A DNA stretch of 64,000 bases from Pseudo-nitzschia pungens (taxonomy: Eukaryota > Bacillariophyta > Bacillariophyceae > Bacillariales > Bacillariaceae). Position 1 is the stretch's first letter. Each line of letters starts with the position of its first letter. Under the pieces are notes generated by a model. That model worked only from the letters and a program-made list of their open reading frames with translations, did not search any database and had not been told where the DNA came from. Shown here piece by piece: positions 30,905-42,262 of the stretch. The stretch is taken from the NCBI GenBank assembly GCA_037355855.1, contig CM074759.1, positions 7,998,001 to 8,062,000 of the forward strand, in the 5' to 3' direction. The translations under genes were made by a program, and so were the position numbers.

Positions 30905-32572
30905 CGTGGATGGGATTCCAAAGGAAAGTAGTTTGGTGCGCGGTGCTGGTATGAAAGACAGAGGTACGTTACAACAGTATCCACCGAGATTGATTCATTG
31001 ATTCATTCCTTGTAGTATTTTGTGATCGGCGAGATAACAATCGGAGGCGGTGGTCACGAAAGTGCGGGATCGCGGGAAGGAAGTGACCGGGGACGTGAAT
31101 GGACGAAACAAAACTTCAATCAAAAAAATCGCCAATGAGTGTCAATGTTATTACGTGTAAAACTTTGTGCGTACCAACATTCGCTTCCATACCGAGCCAC
31201 GGAGTATCAAAAAGAAGCTTCCCGTCCCCGTACGGTAATTAGTAGAGATTCTACGGCATTTCGCGAAATGAAAAAACGACCAGATGGCCACCAAAGGATT
31301 TCCTGACCGACATACGAGTGATTACAGTAAAGGTACCGTCAGCGCGGTCACAAACTCAGGCATGACGAAACTCGTGCATACGGGTAATTAGCCTTACCCT
31401 AATACTTGTAAGTTACTAGTAACCTTACTTTTCCTGATACATAATATTATGGTAGTTTGTCTCACGTGCCGGTACACTTTTGATGCTTCGGTCGCAATAT
31501 CCGGAGGATTGGTATTTTCAAAATGGGTCGTTAAAGGTAAGGTTACCAAAATTCATAACCTCTTACTGCCATGGAAGAACACGAATATCTGTTCTTTGGT
31601 GTTCGCCCCTCCAAAACGTAATCCAATCGTATTGGGTTTGTTTGGCAGTTTCCCAAAAAAAATTGCGAACACTAGCATCATCTCTGACACCAAAATTGGA
31701 TATCTCCACGCTCCCAGTTCGTTTTGAGAATGATGATCTCGTCTCAATCAATTTCATCATCGATCATTGACATTACCGGTACTACTAGATAGTAGTAGTA
31801 CCGTGCAAAAAGAAACTATTGCATTCGTCTCACCTCTCTTTCTCATGACGAAAATGCAGAGACAGAAGGCATAAGTCCTATTTCCTGGATTATCGGCTCC
31901 TACTAGTACTACATACTACTAGTAGTACTAGTAATACTACTAATTCCTAGTGGCGGGGTCTGAAGAGGGCCAGACAAGGAGGAGGAATGCTCTCGAAGGA
32001 AAGCACCACCAGCATGCTGATATTACCCTTACTAGTAATAATTACTCGTACTACTAGCAGTACACTACTAATAGTAGAAGCAGCGGTACAGCACCGTCAG
32101 TGATGTGCCGCCTTTGGCAAGCCATTGTCCAATACTAGTAGATGCTGGCTGCTCTTGCACCAAGCCTTTTTGGAGCATCAATTGTGTGGATATTTTCTTT
32201 GGTATTAGTAGTAGCTAGTATTAGTAGTACTACTATTAGTAGTAGTTGTCACACCGCCCTCCTTCTTTTGAATCGGTCCTTGAAGAGCAATGGTGCAAAA
32301 CACCTGGTGGATGATGCCGCAGCACTGGTGCTGGTGAATCATTTTGTGTGTCAGCAATCCATTGTTTCAATTATCTTGGAAAGAGAAAAAAAACGTCACA
32401 ACCTTCTTCTTGTCGTTGAACTAGTACTACTAGTAGTAGTACTACTAGTAGTAGTACTATTCGAGACCATAACTTGGTGCAAGAATTGGATGTCTTTTCG
32501 TGTCTTCCTGCAGTGAAAGAAGGAGCAACCACTTTTGCTATTCTCTAGATAATCTTGAATGCTGTGTAATGA

Positions 32573-32603
<31 letters not shown>

Positions 32604-33628
32604 GGTACTAGTAAGACAAATGCCACAGCAACAAAGGGACTCGAATCTTGCTGGGATTGTTTTTCAGACTCATGATGGAGCTTCCTGCTGTCAGTGTGAT
32701 TGGTACTAACTCTAGTAGTAGTACTAGTAGTACTACTATCATCCACAAGTCAGATTCACAAATTGTCAAAATTCATCAAGGAACTAGTAGTATGGACACT
32801 CAGAGTATACATACTGCTACTACTAGTAGTAGTAGTAGTTCTTGGCATGTTGGGATATAAGGAGATGTCCTAGTACTACTAGTACTAGTACTAGGATTGC
32901 GGAGAAAACGCTTTGGGATATGCTGCTGGGATCGGGTTGCTGCGGATCGGCACAGTCATTCCGACAAAGGTACGACCCCGAGGCATGCTCGTCGTTCGCT
33001 CGATGCGCTACAAATTCGACAACTTGTACAGTTTGCTTCTTGTTTGTTTGTATGCATCTATGTTTGTTTGTTTGTTTTTTTGTTTGCTTGCTTCGGTTTC
33101 TGTGACCACGTTCTACCGCACTGGCTTCGCCTACGCTACTAGTAGTACTACTAGTACTTTTGGGAGAAGCAAGGCAACGACAGAATCCGGAACCGAGAGG
33201 TTCGGTTGAGTTTTGGATTGTCAGAGATTGCTCTGGAGGCTTGCGTTTGGGTTTCGTTGCCGTGTTTCCTTTCCTTTCCTTTCCTTTCCTTTCCTTTCCT
33301 TTCCTTTCCTTTCCTGCTATCTTACATTCCCTATCGTTTCGTTTCGTTTCGTTTCGTTTTGTTCGGTCGTATCGTATCGTATCGTACCATACGCAGCACG
33401 GTTGTCTTTGTTTTTGGCCCGCAAGACACTCCGGAATGGCAATGGACGCGGAACGGAGTCAGTCCTGGCCTGCCGTTTCCAACGCCTGATTTGCATCGCA
33501 TCATACAATACTGTTCACAGTCGTATCAAATAATAATAACAATAACAATAGTATCGTCCTTGCAGTACGGATTTGGTTTCGGTTTATTTTGATTAATAGT
33601 ATTGGAATTCTTCCATTCACCTCTTTCC
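30905..33628. other. Intergenic, TAC/TAG trinucleotide-rich
   Basis: No gene that I can support. At least ten compound TAC/TAG tracts lie between 31778 and 33160, many palindromic (CTAGTACTAG types). Further right are (TTTG)n near 33050-33085, (TTCCT)n at 33264-33315 and (GTTTC)n/(GTATC)n at 33335-33385. Short frames here follow the repeats. Confidence 0.55.
33264..33388. repeat. Compound pentanucleotide microsatellite
   Basis: About ten TTCCT units, then TTTCG units, then CGTAT units, downstream of the mitochondrial-type gene. Confidence 0.93.
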
Positions 33629-35230
33629 TTATTGTTTCTTGGCGTCCTCCTCTGGTTGATCGCCGGCGTCGCTATCGGCAGGCTCCTCCGGGATGGAGTC
33701 TTTGTCGGGGGTTGTTTCGGTTTCCGTTTCTTCTCGTGCATTCTCATTCTCGTTCTCGTGGTCTTTGTCGTTCTCGTTCTCGTTCTCGTTGCTGCTTTCC
33801 TCCCGCGGAACCGCACCGGAAGCGGCCGCGGTGGCCGCCGCCGCGCTGGTCTTGGGCGCCTTGCCCCAGACCTCCGTCTTTCCGTGCAGGGTCCGTTCCA
33901 GCCAGGCCCTCTGGGCACCCTCGTAGATGTACGAGTTGCCCCTGGTGCGGGTGGGCTTCCAGGCCACCTTTTTGGCCTCCTCGACGGTGGCCACCCGGAG
34001 GGTTCCGTCGTGCTCGACGAGCGTGTTGGTGGGGTTGTTGTTGGTATAGGAGGACGACGAGGACGCGCCGCGGTTCTTTTTCTTGGCGTTCTTTTTGCGC
34101 ATCGCGCGGGTGTTGACGACCTTGGCGACGTACTTCCAGCGGGGGCGCTTGACGCCCTGGGCATTGGTTTCCGGGTACGAAATACCGGCGTCGTCCTTTG
34201 TTTCGTGGTTTTGTTGTTGTTGTTGCTGCTGCTGCTGTAACTGCTGCAACTGCTGTTGCCGCTGTTCTTTCTGGGCCTTGATCAATCGCTTGGCCACCCC
34301 GTCCGTCCGGACCGGCAGCGTCGCCTCGTCGAGGTCCTCGTCGTAGACGTGCTCGTCGATCATCACCCTCGCCAGCTCGTCGTCCCTGGCATTCGCCTTG
34401 AGGAGCTTGGCCTCCAGGTCGTAGATATCGTCCGTGGGAAGCCACCCCGCCGACGTCTCGTCGGGTTCCCCGAGTCCGTGGATCCCGACCGGGTCCTCCA
34501 CAAAGGGCTGGTGCTGCCCGCCGTGCCCCTTGTTGGGCGGGTGGGACCGCTCGGACTTGTAGGCGTCCGCGATGTTCTTGAGGATGGTTTCCTCCGCGTA
34601 CCGGGCCTGGTCCTCGCAGAGGAGCTCCGGGTGGTTCCTCCGCATCTGCTCCTCGGCGTGCTGCAGCTGGACGACGCCCGCCGCCCTCCAGGTGGTGATC
34701 TGGAAGCGCTGGGCCAAGACCCGGCAGACGTACTCGTGGGAGGTCCGGCCGGGATGATCCGTCTGGTGGCGAATCATCATGTCGACGTAGGTCGAGTAGA
34801 TCTGCTTGCACGTCTTGGAGTCCAGCCAGGAGAGAGCGATCATGGAGTCCTCGTAGGTGCTGAACTCGTTGTCAAAGCCCACGGCGGGGCGGTTGGCAAA
34901 GTCCTCGGCGCTGATCAGTTTGTTGCGGGGGGGTTTTGGCCGGTGGTAGGGATCTCGGCGGTTGGCGTCCCACTCTCCCGGTTCCAGGATGGAGTTGGCA
35001 AAGGGCTGTCTCCGGCTGCTGTTGGAATCGTTGCTTGTTTCTCCCGCCGCTTCTTCCGATGCCGATTTCGTGCTGGGTCGGGCCGAGGACAGCTCTCGTC
35101 GGGCTTGCCGACTGGAGGAAGATGCAGAAGCAGATGCAGATGTAGATGCAGAAGCGGATGCGAGGGATTGGCGACGAAAGGCGCCCTCCAAGCGTCGCAT
35201 CGTGCTGCTAGTGACGGAAGACCTCATCAT
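33629..35230 (-). CDS. Probable mitochondrial protein, distantly Bot1p/mS45-like
   Basis: 533 residues, one exon, ATG at 35230. The first ~30 residues are rich in Arg, Ser and Ala without acidic residues (MMRSSVTSSTMRRLEGAFRR), like a mitochondrial presequence. The core at about 125-215 (LSWLDSKTCKQIYSTYV, then RVLAQRFQITTWRAAGVVQL) resembles the fungal Bot1p/mS45 region in which a lysine- or arginine-flanked helix pair precedes a fglSixRVxAixxLk motif. That family is part of the mitochondrial small ribosomal subunit. The match is from memory of the pattern and is weak. A basic region near 365-395 (KRPRWKYVAKVVNTRAMRKK) follows a poly-Gln run (about 320-345). The tail is acidic and repetitive (NENEND, ETETET). 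An alternative is an unrelated stramenopile-specific mitochondrial protein. Confidence 0.75.
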   Translation of the reverse strand: MMRSSVTSSTMRRLEGAFRRQSLASASASTSASASASSSSRQARRELSSARPSTKSASEEAAGETSNDSNSSRRQPFANSILEPGEWDANRRDPYHRPKPPRNKLISAEDFANRPAVGFDNEFSTYEDSMIALSWLDSKTCKQIYSTYVDMMIRHQTDHPGRTSHEYVCRVLAQRFQITTWRAAGVVQLQHAEEQMRRNHPELLCEDQARYAEETILKNIADAYKSERSHPPNKGHGGQHQPFVEDPVGIHGLGEPDETSAGWLPTDDIYDLEAKLLKANARDDELARVMIDEHVYDEDLDEATLPVRTDGVAKRLIKAQKEQRQQQLQQLQQQQQQQQQNHETKDDAGISYPETNAQGVKRPRWKYVAKVVNTRAMRKKNAKKKNRGASSSSSYTNNNPTNTLVEHDGTLRVATVEEAKKVAWKPTRTRGNSYIYEGAQRAWLERTLHGKTEVWGKAPKTSAAAATAAASGAVPREESSNENENENDKDHENENENAREETETETTPDKDSIPEEPADSDAGDQPEEDAKKQ

Positions 35231-36145
35231 CGTTGCGCGGATTATGTGGCGTATCGTCGGTACCGTACACTACGCTTTTGCGATTTCGTTCTCCCCTTCG
35301 ACTGCCGTATCGATGGATTCCACGAGTATTTTTCGGTGACAAAGAGTCGGTCGGTCCGTGATGGGTCGCTTTTTCTTTCTGGTCTGCAGCGAAGGTACCT
35401 CTTCGGATCGAAGGATCTTGTACGGTAGCCGTGTTTCTAGTTCATCCGGCAATGAGTAAGGCAATTGGTGTTACGAGTTGTGGGCACTTCGTATTTGGCA
35501 AGCGAGTAACTTCCTCGTAACAGTACGAGTACTCGCACTCGTAGCACCTACTCGTAATCTTACTCGTACCGGTACTAAATCACAAATCACACTCACTCAG
35601 CCTTAGTAGCCGTAGAAGATGGTCTCATGTTTTTGAATACGGTTGCCGGAAGGACGTTGAGAAATTTAGAAAAAAGTACTACTGTAGACCTTATTCGTTG
35701 CACGAATTTCGGAAGCTCCTCCAAACTGCAGTAAGTTAAGTTAGTTGTCAATGATAGTTATGTTGCTTTCTGCCACTGGCTTCCATTGAGTTCGAATTTT
35801 CTATAGCATCCATAGATAATTACGGTAGGGCATTCGGAGTCTGCAAAGGTTGTCGTACCGTAACTGGGGAGAGTTGGGACCGATTGGAAAAACATATTTT
35901 AAAGTTGCGGCCTTGCGGTACGGTGTGGTGTTACCAACTCGCGACAACTGCCGGCACTGATGATCCAAACCTACGAATTGGTGGTACTCGTAGCAACTTG
36001 CGTTCATCTGCTTTCGTTCTTCTAAGTGTAGTGAACTGTTAATCTATCACAATAGATAGTCTTGCGCTTCTCCCAACGAATGAATGGTGTTTCACTAAAC
36101 CAATTACTTCCCTGGTCAAACACAACATACTACGTACTCATCACA
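35231..36145. other. Intergenic region
   Basis: Upstream of the mitochondrial-type gene and downstream of the GPATCH1-like gene. Nothing recognisable except the usual GTACGAGTA and GGTACGG words (about 35500-35575). Confidence 0.5.
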
Positions 36146-38947
36146 TCATCGCTCGTCGGTTTTCTCTCGTTTTCGTGATCGATGCCTCGACGGCGATGAA
36201 TGCGACGACGATTTCTTTTTCTTTCTTCGCTTGTCCCTCTTGCGACGCCGTTCCTTTTCCGTTCCCCGTTTGTCGTCTTTTTCGTGGTCTTTTTCGTCGG
36301 TGTCGGCCGAACTGTAATGGTTGTAGTCTCGGTCTCGATATCGGTCTCGATCTCTGTCCCGATCGGTGGATCGAGACCGTTTTCGTTTCTGCTTCTGTCG
36401 GTGACGATCGTGCTTTCGGCGGCGTTTTTCGCGTCTTCGCCTCCGCCCCCGAGAAGAGGAGTCGTCGTCGACGTCGTCGTCATCGTCGTCGTCTCCGTTG
36501 TCATTGTCATCACGGCTGCTGGTGCTCAAAGAACCGTCCCGGTTCTCGCCTTTCCGCGCCAAAGACGGCGACGGCGACGATGCGTGCTGGTATTCGACGA
36601 TCGCTCGGCTGGATTCATTCGCTTTTTCTGTCGAGGCATTCTTGGAGCTGTTTGTGTCGCCTTTGGCAGACCGACTTGAGTCGTTCTCGTTCTTGTTCTT
36701 GCCGTCGCCGTCGCCTTCCATTCCATCTTCGTCCTCGTCCTGGTCCTCGCTGGAGGACGATTCGTCGGAGGATGCCTCAAAAATCGATCGCAGTCGTTCG
36801 ATCGAGGGTCGATCGAGTCCCTCGCGGTCTTCTTCGCCATTCTTGCCACTGGATTCCTGCGATGTCGACGCGTTGGCTTTCGGATCCTTCGCCGCGGCGA
36901 ATTCGGATCGATTTTTCGTTTGGAACCCTTCCCTGGCCTTTTGCAGGATTTCCCTCTCGAAGTAGACCGACTCCCTGCTCCTGTTGTGGTTCATGGCGTT
37001 ATTGTTATTGTTATTGTTGTTCGCACTCTTGGTAAACGCCAGAGCGCTGCTCGCTCTCGCGTGCGACGGAACGGGAACGCGAAATCGCTTGCACACCAGT
37101 GGATTGGGGACGAAGGATTGCACCGTCCGCTGGATCGCAATCTCCGGTGCGTGGCTCGGTGGCAGCGGTGGTCCGGCGCTCCCGGAAGAATCGGTCTTGG
37201 TCTGGACCGGATTCGGCAGGTGCAGTCCCGCCGGGAACGACGATTTTTGTTCGGTCCGTGCTGCCGAGCCGCCGTCCTGTTTGGAAAGCTCCGGCGCGGC
37301 GGAGGTAAACCGGCTTTTCATGGCATCCGCCAGCGACGAAAAGTTCTTCGTCAGGGGACGATCCGGCTCGGCGCTTTGTTCTTGCAGCTGGCGCTGTGAT
37401 TCCTGCTGCTGCTGCTGCTGTTGTTGTTGTTGCTGCTGCTGTGCTCGAAAGTTTCGTTCTTCCGTTTGTTCCAGCCTGACGGCATTGGAAATGACCTCCA
37501 GAACGTACGGGTTTTCGTGCTCGCCGAACTCGTGGCGTTGGATCGCGTAGTTGCGGGGTATGTCGGGACCCGCGTACCGCTTTTGGCTGGTGTCCACGGA
37601 ATCTCCCACCACAAAGCCCGCGAGGGGAATTTTTCCGTCCGACGTCTTTGTTGCGGTCATCGATCTCGAGGCATTGGAGGCCGACCCTTTGCCGCTGTGC
37701 GGATCGGTTCCCGCCCAGGCCGCAAAGATATCCCCCGCGTCTACCGCTCGTTGGTTCGTAACTCCCCGGCCGTGGCTCCCTCCTCCAGCCCGGTGTGCTG
37801 GGAGGGCCGAGGAAGCATCGTGTGCGTCGTTGTCGTCGTCTTCGTCACTGTCGACGTGCTCGTATACTTCCGTGTTGTATTCGTGTCCAACCTCGATGCC
37901 ACCCCGGCGCCGATTGTCCCGTGGTTGTTCGTTGTCGTAGGCATCGTCCTCGTCGTCCCGCAGGGCAAATCCCGCCGCCGAGCGCTTTCCCACAAAATCT
38001 TCCGCCGTTTCGAAACTCAGGTAGTCGCTGTTGCCGGTAGTGGCGGCGTCCCGCGATTTCGAACGGGACGCAGTAGCAGTAGCAGCAGCATTAGTACCTG
38101 CAGTGGTTTCGCTCGTCGAAGCAACATCCGACAATCGGTAGACGTTGCGTCCCTTTGTGCTCGTGTCGTACGAGGCTCGATCCTTGGCTTGCTGCTTTCG
38201 TTGTTCGCGGTATCGATGGAATTCTGGCGCATCCTTGTAGGGTTCGAATCCGAGGCCGCACTGGTCGAGTTTCGGGGGTGGCAGCTTCGTGATCCGGGTC
38301 GACTGCAGTTGGATCTTGCGAAGCCTTCGCTTCGACAGGTGCACCCTCGCGAGGTCGCCGTCGTTCTCTCTTGCCGACGACTGGGTGACCGCCCGAGTCG
38401 TGTTTTCCGGAACAATGGCCGTCCCTCCCTCTCTCCAACCGAGGCGTCGCAGCAGTCTTGGGCCAACGGTTTGGTGAGAAATCTGTAGCATGGATTGCAG
38501 AGGAAGATATGATCCTATGGGATTCTCGTGGATTGTGCCACCGGAGTTTGGACCATCGCCATCGCCATCGCGATTGCCATCGACGTTCCGATCCGCATCC
38601 GATGGATTGGACGCAGTCGTCCCTGCCTTATGTTCGTAGGCTTCCCGAAGCCGTGTAGGTCCTCCCCAATCAGCGTGATCCTCCTCGTCCATGAAGTCTT
38701 CCGGTTTTTGGTCCCTTATTTTGTTCTGCGAGGGCGTCCATCCTTCTTTGGTTCCCACCGTGTTGAAATGTCCGGCCGAAAATCCACCAGTAAAGGCACC
38801 GTGAAAACGAGGCTGGAGCTGCTTTTGTCGTTTTTGAAAGGGTCGCTTTCCCGCCGTGTCCACCGAATTATTAGCATTGTTCTTTCCATTCGATGCTGCC
38901 GCAGCTTTGCGTCGCCGTGGAATGTACACCGGACGTTGCGACGACAT
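36146..38947 (-). CDS. G-patch protein, GPATCH1/TOUGH-like splicing factor
   Basis: 933 residues, one exon, ATG at 38947. The N-terminal block (about residues 47-90: RFHGAFTGGFSAGHFNTVG, KEGWTP, PEDFMDEED) is the DUF1604 signature of GPATCH1 and plant TOUGH. A G-patch-like segment follows at about 161-180 (VGPRLLRRLGWREGG), then GLGFEPYKDAPEF at 231-243, also typical. These proteins associate with the spliceosome and, in plants, with small-RNA processing. The middle is low in complexity with poly-Gln near 500 and poly-Asn near 650. The C-terminus (about 800-933) is an Arg/Lys/Asp/Ser-rich tract resembling RS-like splicing proteins (KRKRSRSTDRDRDRDRYRD). The domain assignment is firm; the exact step in splicing is not readable. 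Very long antisense frames over this gene are compositional shadows. Confidence 0.92.
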   Translation of the reverse strand: MSSQRPVYIPRRRKAAAASNGKNNANNSVDTAGKRPFQKRQKQLQPRFHGAFTGGFSAGHFNTVGTKEGWTPSQNKIRDQKPEDFMDEEDHADWGGPTRLREAYEHKAGTTASNPSDADRNVDGNRDGDGDGPNSGGTIHENPIGSYLPLQSMLQISHQTVGPRLLRRLGWREGGTAIVPENTTRAVTQSSARENDGDLARVHLSKRRLRKIQLQSTRITKLPPPKLDQCGLGFEPYKDAPEFHRYREQRKQQAKDRASYDTSTKGRNVYRLSDVASTSETTAGTNAAATATASRSKSRDAATTGNSDYLSFETAEDFVGKRSAAGFALRDDEDDAYDNEQPRDNRRRGGIEVGHEYNTEVYEHVDSDEDDDNDAHDASSALPAHRAGGGSHGRGVTNQRAVDAGDIFAAWAGTDPHSGKGSASNASRSMTATKTSDGKIPLAGFVVGDSVDTSQKRYAGPDIPRNYAIQRHEFGEHENPYVLEVISNAVRLEQTEERNFRAQQQQQQQQQQQQQESQRQLQEQSAEPDRPLTKNFSSLADAMKSRFTSAAPELSKQDGGSAARTEQKSSFPAGLHLPNPVQTKTDSSGSAGPPLPPSHAPEIAIQRTVQSFVPNPLVCKRFRVPVPSHARASSALAFTKSANNNNNNNNAMNHNRSRESVYFEREILQKAREGFQTKNRSEFAAAKDPKANASTSQESSGKNGEEDREGLDRPSIERLRSIFEASSDESSSSEDQDEDEDGMEGDGDGKNKNENDSSRSAKGDTNSSKNASTEKANESSRAIVEYQHASSPSPSLARKGENRDGSLSTSSRDDNDNGDDDDDDDVDDDSSSRGRRRRREKRRRKHDRHRQKQKRKRSRSTDRDRDRDRYRDRDYNHYSSADTDEKDHEKDDKRGTEKERRRKRDKRRKKKKSSSHSSPSRHRSRKREKTDER

Positions 38948-39830
38948 GATGTCGCGTTGCGATCAAAGAGGCGCAGGGACTATCCCGTCACTCCTCACTA
39001 CCGAAGTTTTATAACCCTCCATGAAACACGTCTCTTAACTCGTCAACCAAAAGAAATCCTGCTGAGTGAGCTTATGAATTCATTGATTTTTACTCTAATG
39101 AATTGTTGTCGACATGGACAAAGATGGATCGTTTTGTGTTTCGTCGTGCATTGAATGTGTTGGGCTTCATCACAAGATTATTACTAGGAGTAAGGTTACT
39201 TCGTATTTTTATGCTGAGAGTTTTTCGGGTTTGTATCGATTATCGATGTCTTGCCGAGAGGTGATGTTTTCTGCTTTTTTCTGACTCGTTTGATTCAATT
39301 CCAAAGTTCACAGAGTACAAAAAAATCCCAGAGGAGTTTTTTTGGTTCAGAACACAACATGTATGGCATGGTGGTACCGGTATGGGTCATTGTTGCTCTA
39401 TCTCCAATAGTAGAAGGTAGCAACAATAGCTGCCTATGAATAAGAAGGCAGACTCGTGTGGGTAGTCGAATCAAGAGTGGAATCCCAACCAAAACTTGTT
39501 GCACATCACGAGAAAATACCAAGCAGGATACAAAAGTTCGATACCTAGGAGTGGAGATCAGTATAGGTGATTCGCAGATTGCCAATTTCGAAGCAGTTGT
39601 TAGAGATCGAACCGGATGCTCATAAGCTCTGAAAAAGTTTGAATGACTCGTGCATGTAACGTGAATTTAGAGCTCTCGCAAAATTGATTGAACATTACAA
39701 TAGTAGATATAAGCACATCATGCGTGATATTGTGTACTGCAGCGATAGCTGTGTCGCCCGAATCTGTCGAAAGCGCAACCATATTGCATCAAGTGTACTC
39801 GAGCAATCAAACTTTATATAATCCCTTCCG
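38948..39830. other. Intergenic region
   Basis: Between the 5' end of the GPATCH1-like gene and the 3' end of the GlcNAc-transferase gene. I see no gene, RNA or notable repeat in it. Confidence 0.5.
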
Positions 39831-41940
39831 TTACTCCTTGTGGGCAGCGTCCTTTGCTCGCTTTCCTGTACACAATTTCAGCATCAGGGCGAAAACCACC
39901 AGGAAAACTCCCGCTCCGAATTTGTAGTCCATAGCAGCAGGGTCGAAGGATTCTGACCCGGTGTCACCCCCCGACACAGCCGCTGCATTGGACAGAGAAC
40001 GGGGAGGATCGGGTGTGACTACAAAGGGTCGTACTTCCTCGTCGACGTAACTTCGGCTGAGAACCTCTCCAAGGCCATAATCCTGGCTTTCCTCGTACGG
40101 AACCCAAAGCAAATTGCCGCACCTATTGACATCCATGCGCTTCTTTCGGAAATTGATGCCCGTGAATTCGACTGCCTGCTTCAAGGTACGTTTGGTACCG
40201 ATTCCGAACCGGGATTTTCGTATGATTTTCATCTCTTCTCTGCTTTCCGGAGGTACTCCACCAAAACCAAGCATGAGATTCACTCTCGGCGTACCGAACG
40301 TAGACAAATTGTCGCGAACAGCCTTGATCGATTCCATCCATTTCCACTCGGTCTCGTGTATGTTGTCGTTCCTGCCGCGTCCCCAGGTGTGAACGACAGG
40401 GTTGCCTTGATGGTTGTGCTACAATACAGGACAAGAGTCGTTGGTCAAATCCGATCGTTGCCAAGCGCACATTCAACCGACAGGAAGACAAGTGAGTTGT
40501 CGAAGCACATGCATGACGAAGACAAAACAAAGCCAATTTACGATGCATGCAAAAGTTTTTCTTCTCGCATCGCTACTCACATAGTCATGCGTCACAAGCA
40601 CTCGGTGAGGTGTGTAGACATCGTACCCATGGGTAAAGAAACGAATACCGCGGCTGCCTTCTTCGCCATCAAACACGTTGTCCAGGTATGGATCTACAGG
40701 AACGTTGAGCTCGGCGTGGCATCGATGGAAACTCAATCCGGCTCCCCACATGGCTGCGTGTGCGTGAGTTGGAGATGTTAGAAACAACCACGACGACCAA
40801 CGAATCACCTTTCAAACATAGCATTGCCTTTCCATTTATATTCATATTCATATTCATATTCATATTCAGAGAACTACGTACCATTGGTCAACTTGGGCTT
40901 TCGCAAAATGTTGCATTCCTTTGTTCCCCAATTTCGAATCGACGAGGTGAATGTGACCTGGCACAAATGGGGTACATTGGTTGGATCTTTGTTGTTCTCA
41001 GCAATATCCGTCACATAGGTACTCAGCACGGCGTAATCGTTTTCGGCCAGGTGAAACATCTCGATCAGATCCACGTCGAAATTGTCCGAAAAGTCCATGT
41101 GCGAATCGGTTTGCATGCAAAAATCTTGCATGTTGACCGGCTGAAAGTCCAGTTCGTCGGACCGGTCTCGGTGCACAAAATCCCAGTGAATCTGCGGTGC
41201 GCAGTTCGCAAGCCAGGTGTTAGACAACCGGGACCACACAAAGTTCTAGGCTTGCGGTGCCATGCGGAATTGCTGCCAATTCATTCATTCATTCTTTCTT
41301 ACTTACCATGGCAGAGAGCTTGCTGCGAGCCCAGGTCGGACCCTCGCTCTGGCTGGAATCTACCGGAACGATCCGAACCTGGTCTTTGTACTCTTGGCAA
41401 TTGGAGTTATACTTTTCGCAATAACCATCCCAGCACCCCTGATCGTCCTCCAGGTCGCTCCCCGCCTGTGTTTGTTCAATGACCCGAAAGGTCAGCCGTT
41501 TCGGGTTTTTGGCGCGGGTAAACGCGTTGTGGAGCGTCCTCGGACACAAGCGGTCCCTATACGAGGCGATCAGGAGATGGATAGGAGTTTCCTCGGCGCC
41601 CTCTGGGTCGGCATCATCTTTGTAGTTATAATGGGGACAATTGTCGGGAGACGGACAAATAGTATCGGCCACGTCCTCGTTTCCTGTTTCGAATCACGAC
41701 GCGACGCGACAGAAGCACCGTGAGAACAAGAAACGAATCTTGGACGCACGACCAATCCTCGTTGCGAGGTCATCATTTCGTTTCAGACTCACCGAAAGGT
41801 CCATCCGGAAATAGCTTTCGATTATGATCGTTGTCTCTAGCAAGCAAACAAAATCCATTCGGATGTTTCTTCCTCGCAGCTGCTATTCTCTTCTGCTTCT
41901 TGGTTGGGTTTTCGTTTGAGGTACTGCCATCGTCCGTCAT
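39831..41940 (-). CDS. GlcNAc-transferase family protein (PF11397, GT60-like), five exons
   Basis: Minus-strand exons 41940-41793, 41683-41307, 41245-40882, 40753-40581 and 40418-39831 give 549 residues. All introns are GT-AG (GTGAGT, GTAAGT, GTACGT, GTGAGT donors) and 61-162 bp long. The phases fit, and splicing restores PDGPF-GNEDVAD, LTN-AMWGAGL and VTHDY-HNHQGNP. Family hallmarks in order are IHLLIASYRDRLCPRTL, the metal-binding QTDSHMDF, AMWGAGLSFHRCHAE, DPYLDNVFDGEE and THGYDVYTP. Known members (Dictyostelium Gnt1 type) add alpha-GlcNAc to hydroxyproline of Skp1 in the cytoplasm. Here a hydrophobic segment near the C-terminus (FGAGVFLVVFALMLKLC) suggests a tail-anchored membrane protein, which is unusual. 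The acceptor protein is unknown. A (CATATT)n microsatellite sits in the third intron. Confidence 0.9.
40833..40868. repeat. Hexanucleotide microsatellite (ATTCAT)n in an intron
   Basis: About five copies in the third intron of the GlcNAc-transferase gene, close to the donor at 40881. Confidence 0.9.
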
Positions 41941-42262
41941 GTTGAAACAACACTAGTCACTGTTCCCTTCTCTTATAGAATGCAACAACACACAACTCGG
42001 TTTGGATATCCTTCGCTGTCGACCAGAGCGGCAACAGGATAATTCTGTTGGTACCGGTACACTTTGCGTTGGAAATTGGAAATGACGATGAACGAAACAA
42101 GAGTAACAAGACCTACGATTTAACAACCGTTGACGAAATGGATGTCTCGATGTCTCTCTCGACTAATTTTTGTGTACATTTGTACCTACGGTACAAGTAG
42201 GTACGTACGTTCAATCCACCAATTACCGCTTCATTATCATTATTTGACTCCTGAAAGTCCCT
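41941..42262. other. Upstream region of the GlcNAc-transferase gene
   Basis: About 320 bp up to element B. No promoter motif that I can name. Element B therefore sits close to the likely promoter of this gene. Confidence 0.45.

Noticed and set aside
34256..35428. 390-codon plus-strand frame opposite the mitochondrial-type gene, and the minus frame 33744-34811
   Set aside because: Both are compositional shadows; the 533-residue minus frame has the leader, ordered core and sensible composition.
37421..38488. 355-codon plus-strand frame over the GPATCH1-like gene
   Set aside because: Antisense shadow of a GC- and repeat-rich coding region with clear DUF1604 and G-patch motifs.
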